DNA from: Lachnospiraceae bacterium
Lineage (GTDB): Bacteria; Bacillota; Clostridia; Lachnospirales; Lachnospiraceae
Direction of reading: 5' to 3'
Assembly (NCBI GenBank): GCA_900764225.1
Contig: CAAFNG010000111.1
Coordinates: forward strand, 1 to 16,856
Length of the DNA: 16,856 bases
The notes beneath the pieces were generated by a model. The model was not told where the DNA came from and made no database searches. It saw only the letters and a program-made list of their open reading frames with translations. The stretch's first letter is position 1; each line of letters starts with the position of its first letter. Made by a program: the position numbers and the translations under genes. Positions 8,138 through 14,540 of this stretch are shown here, piece by piece.

Positions 8138-8344
8138 ATGGAAAAACAGAAATCTGCGGATAAGCCGCAGAAAAAGAGTTGGTTTCAGGGACTTCAGTCA
8201 GAATTTGAGAAGATTGTCTGGACAGACCGTCCCACACTGGCGAAACAGACTGTTGTGGTCGTAATCATTACGATCATCCTGGCAGTGGTTATCAGTGTAA
8301 TGGATTCCGGAATTCTGGAATGCATTAATTTCTTAATGAAGTAA
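8138..8344 (+). CDS. secE: Preprotein translocase subunit SecE
   Basis: 68 residues, the short single-span SecE form of Gram-positive bacteria. A basic, polar N-terminus (MEKQKSADKPQKKSWFQGL) leads to the amphipathic segment SEFEKIVWTDRPTLAKQT, with the conserved W near the membrane border, then one membrane span at ~40-60 (VVVVIITIILAVVIS). SecE clamps SecY in the SecYEG protein-export channel. GAGG lies upstream. Its place between rpmG and nusG is the classic one. The N-terminal part is the least conserved. Confidence 0.95.
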   Translation: MEKQKSADKPQKKSWFQGLQSEFEKIVWTDRPTLAKQTVVVVIITIILAVVISVMDSGILECINFLMK

Positions 8345-8359
8345 GGACAAGGTGATTGT

Positions 8360-8881
8360 ATGTCAGAAGCAGCAAAATGGTACGTTGTCCATACCTATTC
8401 AGGGTATGAGAACAAGGTAAAAGCCAACATCGAAAAGACGATCGAGAACAGACACCTGGAAGACCAGATCCTGGAGGTACGTGTTCCGCTGCAGGATGTA
8501 GTGGAGATGAAGAACGGAACCTCAAGACAGGTTCAGAAGAAGATGTTTCCAGGCTATGTGCTTCTCAATATGGTGATGAATGACGATACCTGGTACGTTG
8601 TCCGTAATACCAGAGGTGTTACAGGCTTCGTAGGACCGGGATCTAAGCCTGTGCCTCTTACAGAAGAGGAAATGCTGCCGCTTGGTATCCAGAAACCGGA
8701 TATCGAGGTGGATTTCGCAGAGGGCGACATGATCGTTGTTACTGGCGGTGCATGGAAAGATACCGCAGGTGTGATCACAGATATCAATATGCAGAAACAG
8801 ACAGTAACGATCAATGTTGAGCTTTTCGGTCGTGAAACACCGGTAGAGATAAGTTTCACAGAAATCAAAAAAGCTGAGTAA
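8360..8881 (+). CDS. nusG: Transcription termination/antitermination factor NusG
   Basis: 173 residues, close to the usual ~175-180. The NGN domain starts at once (KWYVVHTYSGYENKVKANIE) and includes the core MFPGYVLLNM and VRNTRGVTGFVG. The C-terminal KOW domain (~123-160) shows FAEGDMIVVTGGAWKDTAGV. NusG binds the clamp of RNA polymerase and controls pausing, termination and coupling to ribosomes. AAGGTGAT precedes the ATG, 15 bp after secE. The gene is complete with no insert between the two domains. Confidence 0.96.
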   Translation: MSEAAKWYVVHTYSGYENKVKANIEKTIENRHLEDQILEVRVPLQDVVEMKNGTSRQVQKKMFPGYVLLNMVMNDDTWYVVRNTRGVTGFVGPGSKPVPLTEEEMLPLGIQKPDIEVDFAEGDMIVVTGGAWKDTAGVITDINMQKQTVTINVELFGRETPVEISFTEIKKAE

Positions 8882-8902
8882 TTAAAAAACAAGGTAACAC
8901 AA

Positions 8903-8940
8903 GTGGGAGGGACACACCCCCGCCAATACCACATAGGAGG
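8903..8940 (+). promoter_or_regulatory. Stem-loop leader before rplK (copy 1 of a repeated motif)
   Basis: GTGGGAGGG (8903-8911), a short spacer, CCCCGCC and AATACCAC end just before the GGAGG of rplK. GTGG (8903-8906) can pair with CCAC (8929-8932) and GGG with CCC inside, leaving an asymmetric internal loop. The same motif recurs before rplA. L1 is the known autorepressor of the L11-L1 operon in E. coli, so an L1-binding site is a fair guess, though I cannot match it to a known consensus. Confidence 0.55.
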
Positions 8941-8948
8941 TGCCGAAA

Positions 8949-9374
8949 ATGGCAAAGAAAGTAACAGGATATATCAAATTACAGATTCCGGCTGGTAAAG
9001 CAACTCCAGCACCACCTGTAGGTCCGGCTCTTGGACAGCACGGTGTAAACATCGTACAGTTTACTAAGGAGTTCAACGCAAGAACAGCTGATCAGGGAGA
9101 CCTTATCATCCCAGTTGTAATCACTGTTTACGCTGACAGAAGTTTCAGCTTCATAACCAAGACTCCGCCGGCAGCAGTTCTTCTTAAGAAAGCTGCAAAC
9201 ATCAAATCTGGTTCCGGTACACCGAACAAGACTAAAGTAGCTAAGGTTACTAAAGCTCAGGTTCAGGAGATCGCAGAGCTGAAGATGAAAGACCTCAACG
9301 CAGCATCCATCGAGGCTGCTATGAGCATGATCGCCGGTACTGCAAGAAGTATGGGAATCGAAGTCGTAGACTGA
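8949..9374 (+). CDS. rplK: 50S ribosomal protein L11
   Basis: 141 residues from ATG 8949, the standard L11 length. The N-terminal domain has [23 protein letters not shown], whose Pro-rich loop is the thiostrepton and GTPase-centre switch region, and [14 protein letters not shown]. The C-terminal rRNA-binding domain has [13 protein letters not shown] and ends [12 protein letters not shown]11 binds the 23S rRNA GTPase-associated region with L10/L12 and is needed for RelA activation. A GTG at 8940 would add three residues but is part of the ribosome site, so ATG 8949 is preferred. Next is rplA after a 96-bp spacer. Confidence 0.96.
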   Translation: MAKKVTGYIKLQIPAGKATPAPPVGPALGQHGVNIVQFTKEFNARTADQGDLIIPVVITVYADRSFSFITKTPPAAVLLKKAANIKSGSGTPNKTKVAKVTKAQVQEIAELKMKDLNAASIEAAMSMIAGTARSMGIEVVD

Positions 9375-9379
9375 TAAAT

Positions 9380-9400
9380 ACCGAAGCTTAAGTTCGGGGT
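9380..9400 (+). other. Small hairpin between rplK and rplA
   Basis: CCGAA (9381-9385) pairs with TTCGG (9393-9397) around a 7-nt loop, directly after the rplK stop. No T-run follows, so it is not an intrinsic terminator. It may stabilise the 3' end or form part of the regulatory structure before rplA. Confidence 0.4.
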
Positions 9401-9427
9401 TCCCGTAGAAGAAAATGAAATTTTCAA

Positions 9428-9463
9428 GTGGGAGGGCTTTTCCCCGCAAATACCACAGGAGGT
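9428..9463 (+). promoter_or_regulatory. Stem-loop leader before rplA (copy 2 of a repeated motif)
   Basis: It has the same arrangement as the element before rplK: GTGGGAGGG (9428-9436), a T-rich loop, CCCCGC and AATACCAC, then AGGAGG. GTGG (9428-9431) pairs with CCAC (9453-9456), and the closing strand abuts the ribosome site of rplA (ATG 9471). Folding or protein binding would therefore affect rplA translation. The loop differs from copy 1 (CTTTT against ACACAC), which suggests the stems are what matters. Confidence 0.55.
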
Positions 9464-9470
9464 TATAGAA

Positions 9471-10166
9471 ATGAAACGAGGAAAGAAATATGTGGAAGCT
9501 GCGAAAGCAGTTGACCGCGCAACATTATATGATGCACCAGAGGCTATCAGCCTTGTTAAAAAAGCAGCTGTAGCTAAATTCGACGAGACCATCGAAGTTC
9601 ACATCCGTACAGGCTGCGATGGACGTCATGCAGATCAGCAGATCCGTGGAGCGGTTGTTCTGCCACACGGAACAGGTAAAAAAGTTCGTGTACTTGTATT
9701 TGCTAAAGATGCTAAGGCAGAAGAGGCAAAGGCAGCAGGAGCAGACTTCGTAGGAGCTGAGGATCTTATTCCGAAGATCCAGAACGAGGGATGGCTTGAC
9801 TTCGACGTTGTAGTTGCAACACCGGATATGATGGGCGTTGTAGGTCGTCTTGGTCGTGTACTTGGACCGAAAGGTTTAATGCCAAACCCGAAGGCTGGTA
9901 CTGTAACAATGGACGTTACAAAAGCTGTTAACGATATCAAAGCAGGTAAGATCGAGTATCGTCTTGACAAATCCAACATCATCCATGTTCCGATCGGAAA
10001 GGCTTCCTTTACCGAGGAGCAGTTAAGCGACAACTTCCAGACGCTTATGGGAGCTATCACAAAGGCTAGACCTAGCACACTGAAAGGTCAGTATCTGAAG
10101 AGCGTTACAATCGCTCCGACAATGGGGCCTGGTGTTAAGCTTAACCCGGTTAAATTAGCTCAGTAA
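9471..10166 (+). CDS. rplA: 50S ribosomal protein L1
   Basis: 231 residues, the usual L1 length. It begins [21 protein letters not shown] and contains the RNA-binding elements [13 protein letters not shown] and the hinge signature [20 protein letters not shown] followed by AGTVT. L1 forms the mobile stalk that handles deacylated tRNA at the E site and, in several bacteria, represses its own operon by binding a leader that mimics its rRNA site. A GGAGG at ~9458-9462 precedes the ATG. It is the last gene of the operon here, followed by a terminator, although rplJ and rplL come next in many bacteria. Confidence 0.97.
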   Translation: MKRGKKYVEAAKAVDRATLYDAPEAISLVKKAAVAKFDETIEVHIRTGCDGRHADQQIRGAVVLPHGTGKKVRVLVFAKDAKAEEAKAAGADFVGAEDLIPKIQNEGWLDFDVVVATPDMMGVVGRLGRVLGPKGLMPNPKAGTVTMDVTKAVNDIKAGKIEYRLDKSNIIHVPIGKASFTEEQLSDNFQTLMGAITKARPSTLKGQYLKSVTIAPTMGPGVKLNPVKLAQ

Positions 10167-10179
10167 TAAATTTTAAATG

Positions 10180-10219
10180 CCCTGTGCAGAGGTGAGAATC
10201 TTTGCATGGGGTATTTTTT
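10180..10219 (+). terminator. Intrinsic terminator after rplA
   Basis: A 12-bp stem with G-U wobbles joins CCCTGTGCAGAG (10180-10191) to CTTTGCATGGGG (10200-10211) around an 8-nt loop, followed by TATTTTTT. It lies 14 bp after the rplA stop and closes the ribosomal operon. Confidence 0.8.
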
Positions 10220-10256
10220 ATGTTATGGAAATTATTTCGTAATGTTTCAATGACAT

Positions 10257-10360
10257 AAAAAAGCCCTCCGGGCAGGATCGCACTGCGTCGGAGATGAATT
10301 ATGTCGCTGAAGCGACCCGCCGCAGGCGGAGAATCCTGCAAGCGGGATTCTTTCTTATTT
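10257..10360. repeat. Compact element of four consecutive hairpins, possible dispersed repeat
   Basis: Hairpin 1 pairs CTCCG (10266-10270) and GCAG with CTGC and CGGAG (10289-10293). Hairpin 2 is GTCGC (10303-10307)/GCGAC (10312-10316) with a TGAA loop. Hairpin 3 is CCGCC (10317-10321)/GGCGG (10325-10329). Hairpin 4 is GAATCC (10331-10336)/GGATTC (10345-10350), followed by a T-rich stretch. An alternative long-range pairing, GCAGGAT (10272-10278) with ATCCTGC (10333-10339), excludes hairpins 1 and 4. On the minus strand GCCC/GGGC is followed by six Ts. It is far more GC-rich than its surroundings and carries no gene. The rest of the 366-bp gap between terminator and carboxypeptidase gene holds only the promoter. 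Confidence 0.5.
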
Positions 10361-10392
10361 TGAAAAAATTTTCAGGGAGATGGGAGAGTGTC

Positions 10393-10421
10393 TTGATTTT
10401 TTAGCTTAATGCTTTTACAAT
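10393..10421 (+). promoter_or_regulatory. Promoter of the carboxypeptidase gene
   Basis: TTGATT (10393-10398) and TACAAT (10416-10421) are 17 bp apart. The predicted leader is ~157 nt, AT-rich, and ends in an 8-codon micro-ORF. Confidence 0.6.
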
Positions 10422-10557
10422 AAGGCTCAAACCAGTAATAGATGGATAGATTTGGAGATTTGCCAAAGATTTATCATCTAAAGTTTACAAATGAAAATTG
10501 AAATTATGTTAGGATATAAAAAAATGGGGGAAACGTTTCTGTAGGGGAGACTTACAG

Positions 10558-10584
10558 ATGAATTTGTCTGAACAGGGAGTATAA
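10558..10584 (+). CDS. Possible 8-codon upstream micro-ORF (MNLSEQGV)
   Basis: ATG 10558 follows AGGGGAG with good spacing and reads eight codons to TAA at 10582-10584, ending 1 bp before the TTG start of the carboxypeptidase in another frame. The ribosome site of the downstream gene (AGGGAG) lies inside it. It could couple translation to the TTG start, or be chance. Confidence 0.25.
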   Translation: MNLSEQGV

Positions 10585-10585
10585 A

Positions 10586-11563
10586 TTGAGATCAAAAAAG
10601 CGTAAAGCGAAGAAAATAAAGAAACAGGTAAACAAAATAAAAATGATACTCTGCCTGGTGGTGGAGGCTATCGTGATCCTGACACTTGTAGTGATCATCG
10701 GTTGGAACAAAGGTGTAGGAGACTGGATGGAGTCTCTGCAGAAACCGGTCGTACGCAAGCTTGAGATGAGTGGCATCAACAGTCCATATGCAGTACTGAT
10801 GCAGGTAAAAGGCGGTAAGATCATCGGAAATATGAAGGGTGATGAGAAGATCTATCCAGCTTCCATGACAAAGATCATGACTGTGATCGTGGCCATTGAG
10901 AATCTGGATGACCTGGATCAGGAGATCACTCTGACACAGGAGATGTTTGCGGGGCTTTATGAGCAGGATGCAACCCAGGCAGGATTTCAGCCGGGGGAAA
11001 CAGTGCGTGCCATTGATCTTCTCTATGGTGCCATGCTTCCATCCGGTGCAGAGTGCTGTATTGCACTGGCAGATACAGTTGGCGGTTCCAGGGATGGCTT
11101 TGTGGAGATGATGAACAAGAAAGCGCAGCGGCTTGGCATGAATAAGACGCATTTCTGTGATACGACAGGGCTTCATGATTCGGATCATTACAGTACTGTG
11201 CGTGATATCGCGGTGCTTTTGAAATATGCGCTTAAGAATGACACTTTCCGGGAAATTATTGAGAGTCCGCGGCATTCTACAGGAGTGACCAATATCCATC
11301 CAAGCGGGATTACATATTACAGTACTATGTTTAAGAATTTATCAGATACTTCTGTAACGGGCGGTCACATCCTGGGCGGCAAGACAGGATATACCAGTGA
11401 AGCCGGATTGTGTCTGGCAAGCTTTGCAAAGATCTATGACAGGGAATACATTCTGGTAACTGCCGGTGCAGCAGGCAATACGGGAAGTGCACTGCATGTG
11501 CAGGATGCAGTGACGATTTATAATCGGCTTGGGAAAGCGATAGAGGCGCAGATGGAGAAGTGA
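10586..11563 (+). CDS. D-alanyl-D-alanine carboxypeptidase (peptidase S11, DacA/DacF family)
   Basis: 325 residues. A Lys/Arg-rich N-terminus is followed by one membrane span at ~20-39 (MILCLVVEAIVILTLVVIIG), so it is anchored with the enzyme outside. The serine acylation motif is SMTK at 93-96 (YPASMTKIMTV) and the third motif is KTG at 266-268 (LGGKTGYTSEAG). The second motif reads SGA (153-155) where classical members have SxN. The enzyme removes the last D-Ala of peptidoglycan stem peptides. At 325 residues it is shorter than DacA/DacF (~390-440) and ends soon after KTG, lacking the C-terminal beta domain and amphipathic anchor. The start is TTG 10586 with AGGGAG at 10574-10579; ATG at residue 20 would remove the basic leader. 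It has its own promoter and terminator. Confidence 0.88.
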   Translation: MRSKKRKAKKIKKQVNKIKMILCLVVEAIVILTLVVIIGWNKGVGDWMESLQKPVVRKLEMSGINSPYAVLMQVKGGKIIGNMKGDEKIYPASMTKIMTVIVAIENLDDLDQEITLTQEMFAGLYEQDATQAGFQPGETVRAIDLLYGAMLPSGAECCIALADTVGGSRDGFVEMMNKKAQRLGMNKTHFCDTTGLHDSDHYSTVRDIAVLLKYALKNDTFREIIESPRHSTGVTNIHPSGITYYSTMFKNLSDTSVTGGHILGGKTGYTSEAGLCLASFAKIYDREYILVTAGAAGNTGSALHVQDAVTIYNRLGKAIEAQMEK

Positions 11564-11584
11564 TTTTTTATTCTGAAAATTTAT

Positions 11585-11639
11585 CGGCACAGAGGTGTAT
11601 GCTGTTGCACTGGCAGCATAACACTTCTGTGCCGTTTTT
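11585..11639. terminator. Strong intrinsic terminator between convergent genes
   Basis: A ~20-bp stem with one bulge pairs 11585-11604 (from CGGCACAGAGG to GCTG) with 11614-11634 (from CAGC to CTGTGCCG) around a 9-nt loop, then TTTTT at 11635-11639 on the plus strand. It ends the carboxypeptidase transcript. The GntR gene converges on it; on the minus strand the tail is only ATAAATTTT, so termination that way is less certain. Confidence 0.88.
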
Positions 11640-11646
11640 GGATTCT

Positions 11647-12369
11647 TCAAAATGAAATCGTATAGCGGGAACCTGCAATATATTCCCGGCTGATATACAG
11701 TGGCTGTCCGTCAGGACTCTCCATAAAAGAATCCAGGATCAGCACAGGATCCCCCGGAGAAAGACTCAGAGTCTGCGCCATATCCGATGAAGCCGTAGTA
11801 ACAGAAACAGTGCTGCGGCTGGAATCTGCGATACTGTAATGATAAGCAGATTTCAGATATTCAAAAAAAGAACCGTTTTCTACAGCGTTCGGATCAAAAT
11901 CCGGAAAGAGCTGCACCGGAAGCCAGGTATGCACATCAATGATGGGGATACCATCGGCCAGAAGAAGCCTTTCCAGAAAAAATACTTCCTCACCAGAAGG
12001 AAGCTGCAAAAAATCAGAGGTTATGCTGTCGGCAGATTTTTTGCAAAAGGATAAAACATGAGAGGCGGGGCTACGGTCATTCTGGCGGCAGGATTCAGAA
12101 AAACTCATATTCTTCTGAGATTCAAATTTCCGGAAGATCATGGGGGATTTTACAAAGGTTCCCTTGCCCTGATGCTTGATAAGATACCCTTGTGTGCAAA
12201 GCTCCTCCACTGTACGTCGGACTGTGATCCGGCTGACATGGTAAAGCTCGGCAAGCTCCGGCTCAGGGGGGATTTTTTCTCCGGGCTTATAAGTACCGTT
12301 TTTGATCTGCTGGGTGATGATATCCATAAGCTGCTTGTAAAGCGGCTGGATCGAATTTTTATTTAACAT
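11647..12369 (-). CDS. GntR-family transcriptional regulator with UTRA domain (FrlR-like)
   Basis: 240 residues from ATG 12367-12369, which has AGGATC 5 bp upstream; the longer frame to 12444 adds 25 residues with no ribosome site and would run over the promoter. The N-terminal winged helix is typical GntR: PLYKQLMDIITQQIKNGTY, then KPGEKIPPEPELAELYHVSR and the ITVRRTVEELCTQGYLIK region, ending GKGTFV. Residues ~90-240 form a UTRA effector domain of the HutC/FarR type (FFLERLLLADGIPI, PLYISREYIAGSRYTI). Such proteins bind a small metabolite and release DNA. It is divergent from the fructoselysine-type operon, as FrlR genes are linked to frl clusters in B. subtilis and E. coli, so a phosphorylated Amadori compound is the probable effector (inference). 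It probably also represses itself. Confidence 0.88.
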   Translation of the reverse strand: MLNKNSIQPLYKQLMDIITQQIKNGTYKPGEKIPPEPELAELYHVSRITVRRTVEELCTQGYLIKHQGKGTFVKSPMIFRKFESQKNMSFSESCRQNDRSPASHVLSFCKKSADSITSDFLQLPSGEEVFFLERLLLADGIPIIDVHTWLPVQLFPDFDPNAVENGSFFEYLKSAYHYSIADSSRSTVSVTTASSDMAQTLSLSPGDPVLILDSFMESPDGQPLYISREYIAGSRYTISF

Positions 12370-12403
12370 AAAAAGATCCTTTCTGAGATTGTTCATAAAC
12401 GAT

Positions 12404-12433
12404 ATTTTACTATAGTGCGGATGTATTTGTCCA
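12404..12433 (-). promoter_or_regulatory. Promoter of the GntR regulator gene
   Basis: On the minus strand TGGACA (12428-12433) and TAAAAT (12404-12409) are 18 bp apart, 34 bp upstream of the ATG. The palindrome ACTATAGT (12409-12416) lies between the boxes and touches the -10, and the 9-mer TTTACTATA at 12406-12414 recurs at the opposite promoter. Confidence 0.5.
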
Positions 12434-12507
12434 GTAAGAGACAAACTTTTGCAGTGCGGAGGAATGTGTATAGGATGAATAATTAATCACAAATTATGAA
12501 TATACTC

Positions 12508-12534
12508 TTTACTATAACGTTATAATATGTTATA
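12508..12534 (+). promoter_or_regulatory. Operator/promoter region of the fructoselysine-type operon
   Basis: TATAACGTTATA (12513-12524) is a perfect 12-bp palindrome. It overlaps a second imperfect one, TATAA-4-TTATA (12521-12534), and a consensus -10 TATAAT at 12521-12526. No good -35 is seen 16-18 bp upstream. A dimeric GntR protein bound here would block the -10. TTTACTATA at 12508-12516 is shared with the regulator's own promoter. The leader to the frlB-like ATG is ~130 nt, AT-rich, and shows no obvious riboswitch or stem. Confidence 0.55.
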
Positions 12535-12661
12535 TTTTTCAAAAAGGTAAAATGCAGAAATTTAAGAGAAAGAAAATTATCTGAGAATCCCAAAAAACCT
12601 GTATTTTCAATGGATTTAGAGGATTGTCAGACGAATTTCCACAAAAACCGGAGGATGAAAA

Positions 12662-13630
12662 ATGGACGCAGTAAAAATCGTAAATAAGATTAACAAAGAG
12701 CATGGAACAATCAAAAATGTGTATTTTCTTGCATGCGGAGGATCTCTTGTGGATCTGTATCCGGGATATTATTTTGTCCGTGCGGAGTCAGCAGTGATGG
12801 ATGCACAGTGGATCCCGGCCAGAGAGTTTGCTCTGACACCGCCTAAGAAGCTTGGAAAAGACAGCCTTCTGATCATCTGCTCTCACAGCGGAAAGACCAA
12901 AGAATGCCTGGAAGCGGCGAAAGTGGGAATGAATGCAGGTGCAGCAGTTGTGACCATGACACATGCACCGGGATCTGCCTGCGATACAGATGAGTGGATA
13001 TCTGTTGTATATGACTGGGCACCGGGAGTGAAAGAAGCAGAGAAGCCGCAGGGAATCGTACTTCGTATTCTTAATGAGCTGATGAAGGTACAGGAGCCGG
13101 GATATGTTCTTTATGACAAAATCGCAGAAGGATTTGATAAGATCGATGAGATTATTGCAAAAGCAGTGAAGGATCAGCAGAATGCGGCATGGCTTTTTGC
13201 AGAAAAATATTCAGAGGAACCGAACCTTTATATCATGGCATCAGGAGCCTCCTATTCACAGGCCTATGGATTTGCTATCTGTTCACTTCAGGAAATGCAG
13301 TGGATGGACTGCGGATACCTGAACAGTGCAGAATATTTCCATGGACCATTTGAGGTGACTGACGAGGAGCACCTTTACATTCTGATGATGAGCCGCGGAA
13401 GAAACCGTATGATGGATGAGCGTGTGCTGACTTTCCTTGAAAAATACGGAAAGAAATACGAAGTGATCGATGCGGATAAGCTTGGTATGGAAGCAATTGA
13501 TGACAGCTGCGTGGAATATTTTACACCAATGCTTTTCTATACCATGACAACTGTTTACCGCACTGCACTGCAGGATAAACGCCGTCATCCGCTGGATATG
13601 AGAAGATATATGGGTGTTGTGGAATACTAA
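12662..13630 (+). CDS. frlB: SIS-domain sugar isomerase/deglycase, FrlB-like (fructoselysine-6-phosphate deglycase)
   Basis: 322 residues, near FrlB of E. coli (~340). Two SIS domains are seen: the first with YFLACGGSL and IICSHSGKTKECLEAAKVGM, the second from ~180 with YIMASGASYSQAYG. EYFHGPFE fits the GlmS/FrlB active-site region, and the end DMRRYMGVVEY strongly resembles the FrlB end ERRYYGGLVEY as I recall it. The reaction would split a 6-phosphofructosyl-amino acid into glucose 6-phosphate and free amino acid in the cytoplasm. GlmS is excluded because there is no glutaminase domain. GGAGG at 12650-12654 fixes the start. The kinase gene follows after 37 bp. The amino acid (lysine or another) cannot be read from sequence, and glucoselysine-type (GfrF) or FraB enzymes are alternatives. 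Confidence 0.82.
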   Translation: MDAVKIVNKINKEHGTIKNVYFLACGGSLVDLYPGYYFVRAESAVMDAQWIPAREFALTPPKKLGKDSLLIICSHSGKTKECLEAAKVGMNAGAAVVTMTHAPGSACDTDEWISVVYDWAPGVKEAEKPQGIVLRILNELMKVQEPGYVLYDKIAEGFDKIDEIIAKAVKDQQNAAWLFAEKYSEEPNLYIMASGASYSQAYGFAICSLQEMQWMDCGYLNSAEYFHGPFEVTDEEHLYILMMSRGRNRMMDERVLTFLEKYGKKYEVIDADKLGMEAIDDSCVEYFTPMLFYTMTTVYRTALQDKRRHPLDMRRYMGVVEY

Positions 13631-13638
13631 AAACGCTG

Positions 13639-13654
13639 CTGTGCCTGTGCACAG
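13639..13654 (+). other. Small hairpin between the deglycase and kinase genes
   Basis: CTGTGC (13639-13644) and GCACAG (13649-13654) pair around CTGT, just before the AAAGGGG ribosome site of the kinase. It has no T-run. It could tune translation or protect an mRNA end. Confidence 0.35.
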
Positions 13655-13667
13655 AGAAAGGGGAAAA

Positions 13668-14525
13668 ATGAGCAGATACAGTACAAAACTCCTTGGGTTC
13701 GGAGACAATGTTGTGGATATCTACGATCACTTAAAAACCATGTATCCAGGCGGCAACTGTGTAAATGTCAGTGTCTACGGTAAAATGGCAGGCTGTGAAA
13801 AGACAGCATATATGGGATATTTCGGGGATGATGACAGGGCAGAGCTGATCATAGATGTGCTGGGAAAAACCGGCGTGGAAACTGTGAAATGCAAACAGCT
13901 TCACGGTGAAAACGGCTATTCCAGGATCACATTAAAAGACGGAGATCGTGAATTCCTGGATTTTAATGAGGGCGGCATTCGCGGAAAAACACCTTATATC
14001 TTAGATCGTTTTGATCTGGAATACATGAAAGGATTCGATGTGGTACACAGTGGAAATTATTCTTTTACAGAGAGTGAGCTCCACAAGATCAAAGAAGCCG
14101 GAATCCCGGTGTCCTTCGATTTTTCTGATGATTCCACAGAAGAATATTATGAAAAAACGGCACCGCATGTTACATATGCTTTTTGCTCTTTTGATGGAAC
14201 CGATGAGGAAGCAAAAGAACATCTGAAAAAGCTCACCTCCATGGGACCGGAGCTTGCCATGGCTTCTAGAGGTGCGAAAGGCTGTATTCTCTATGATGGG
14301 GAGAAATTTTTTGCTCAGGAAGCAGCTCCGCTTGAGAAAGTGAAGGATACTCTCGGTGCAGGAGATTCCCTGATCGCGTCTTTCCTTACAGGCTTTATTG
14401 GAAGAACTAAAGCTGGTATGGATAAGGAAACCGCGATCTGTGAAAGTCTTGAAGAGGCAGCTGCTTTTGCAGCGGGCATCTGTGGCATGGAAGGTGCTTT
14501 TGGCTACGGAAAAAAATATGAATAG
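13668..14525 (+). CDS. frlD: PfkB-family sugar kinase, FrlD-like (fructoselysine 6-kinase)
   Basis: 285 residues from ATG 13668, preceded by AAAGGGG; an in-frame TTG at 13614 lies inside the deglycase gene and is rejected. The ribokinase fold is clear: the N-terminal GFGDNVVDIYDHL and YPGGNCVNVSVYG match FrlD features (GDNCVDIY, SGGNAVNVAVY, recalled from the E. coli protein), FDFSDDSTEEYY sits mid-protein, and the DTLGAGDS signature at 227-234 carries the catalytic Asp233. It would phosphorylate the 6-OH of the imported fructosyl-amino acid with ATP before the deglycase acts. The gene lies between deglycase and transporter, 15 bp before the latter. The length is typical, if slightly longer than FrlD of E. 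coli (~261). A glucoselysine-type kinase would look similar. Confidence 0.85.
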   Translation: MSRYSTKLLGFGDNVVDIYDHLKTMYPGGNCVNVSVYGKMAGCEKTAYMGYFGDDDRAELIIDVLGKTGVETVKCKQLHGENGYSRITLKDGDREFLDFNEGGIRGKTPYILDRFDLEYMKGFDVVHSGNYSFTESELHKIKEAGIPVSFDFSDDSTEEYYEKTAPHVTYAFCSFDGTDEEAKEHLKKLTSMGPELAMASRGAKGCILYDGEKFFAQEAAPLEKVKDTLGAGDSLIASFLTGFIGRTKAGMDKETAICESLEEAAAFAAGICGMEGAFGYGKKYE

Positions 14526-14540
14526 CAGGAGGGGAAAATA

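Noticed and set aside
10592..11299. 235-residue minus-strand open frame
   Set aside because: Shadow of the carboxypeptidase gene; His/Cys-rich with no family features.
12370..12444. Longer start for the GntR regulator
   Set aside because: The extra 25 residues precede the helix-turn-helix domain unnaturally, have no ribosome site and overlap the likely promoter.
12535..12661. Riboswitch (for example lysine type) in the frl leader
   Set aside because: The leader is AT-rich and lacks conserved stems or a terminator hairpin.
12662..13630. Glucosamine-6-phosphate synthase (glmS)
   Set aside because: It has only the SIS half, no glutaminase domain, and its C-terminus and neighbours fit FrlB.
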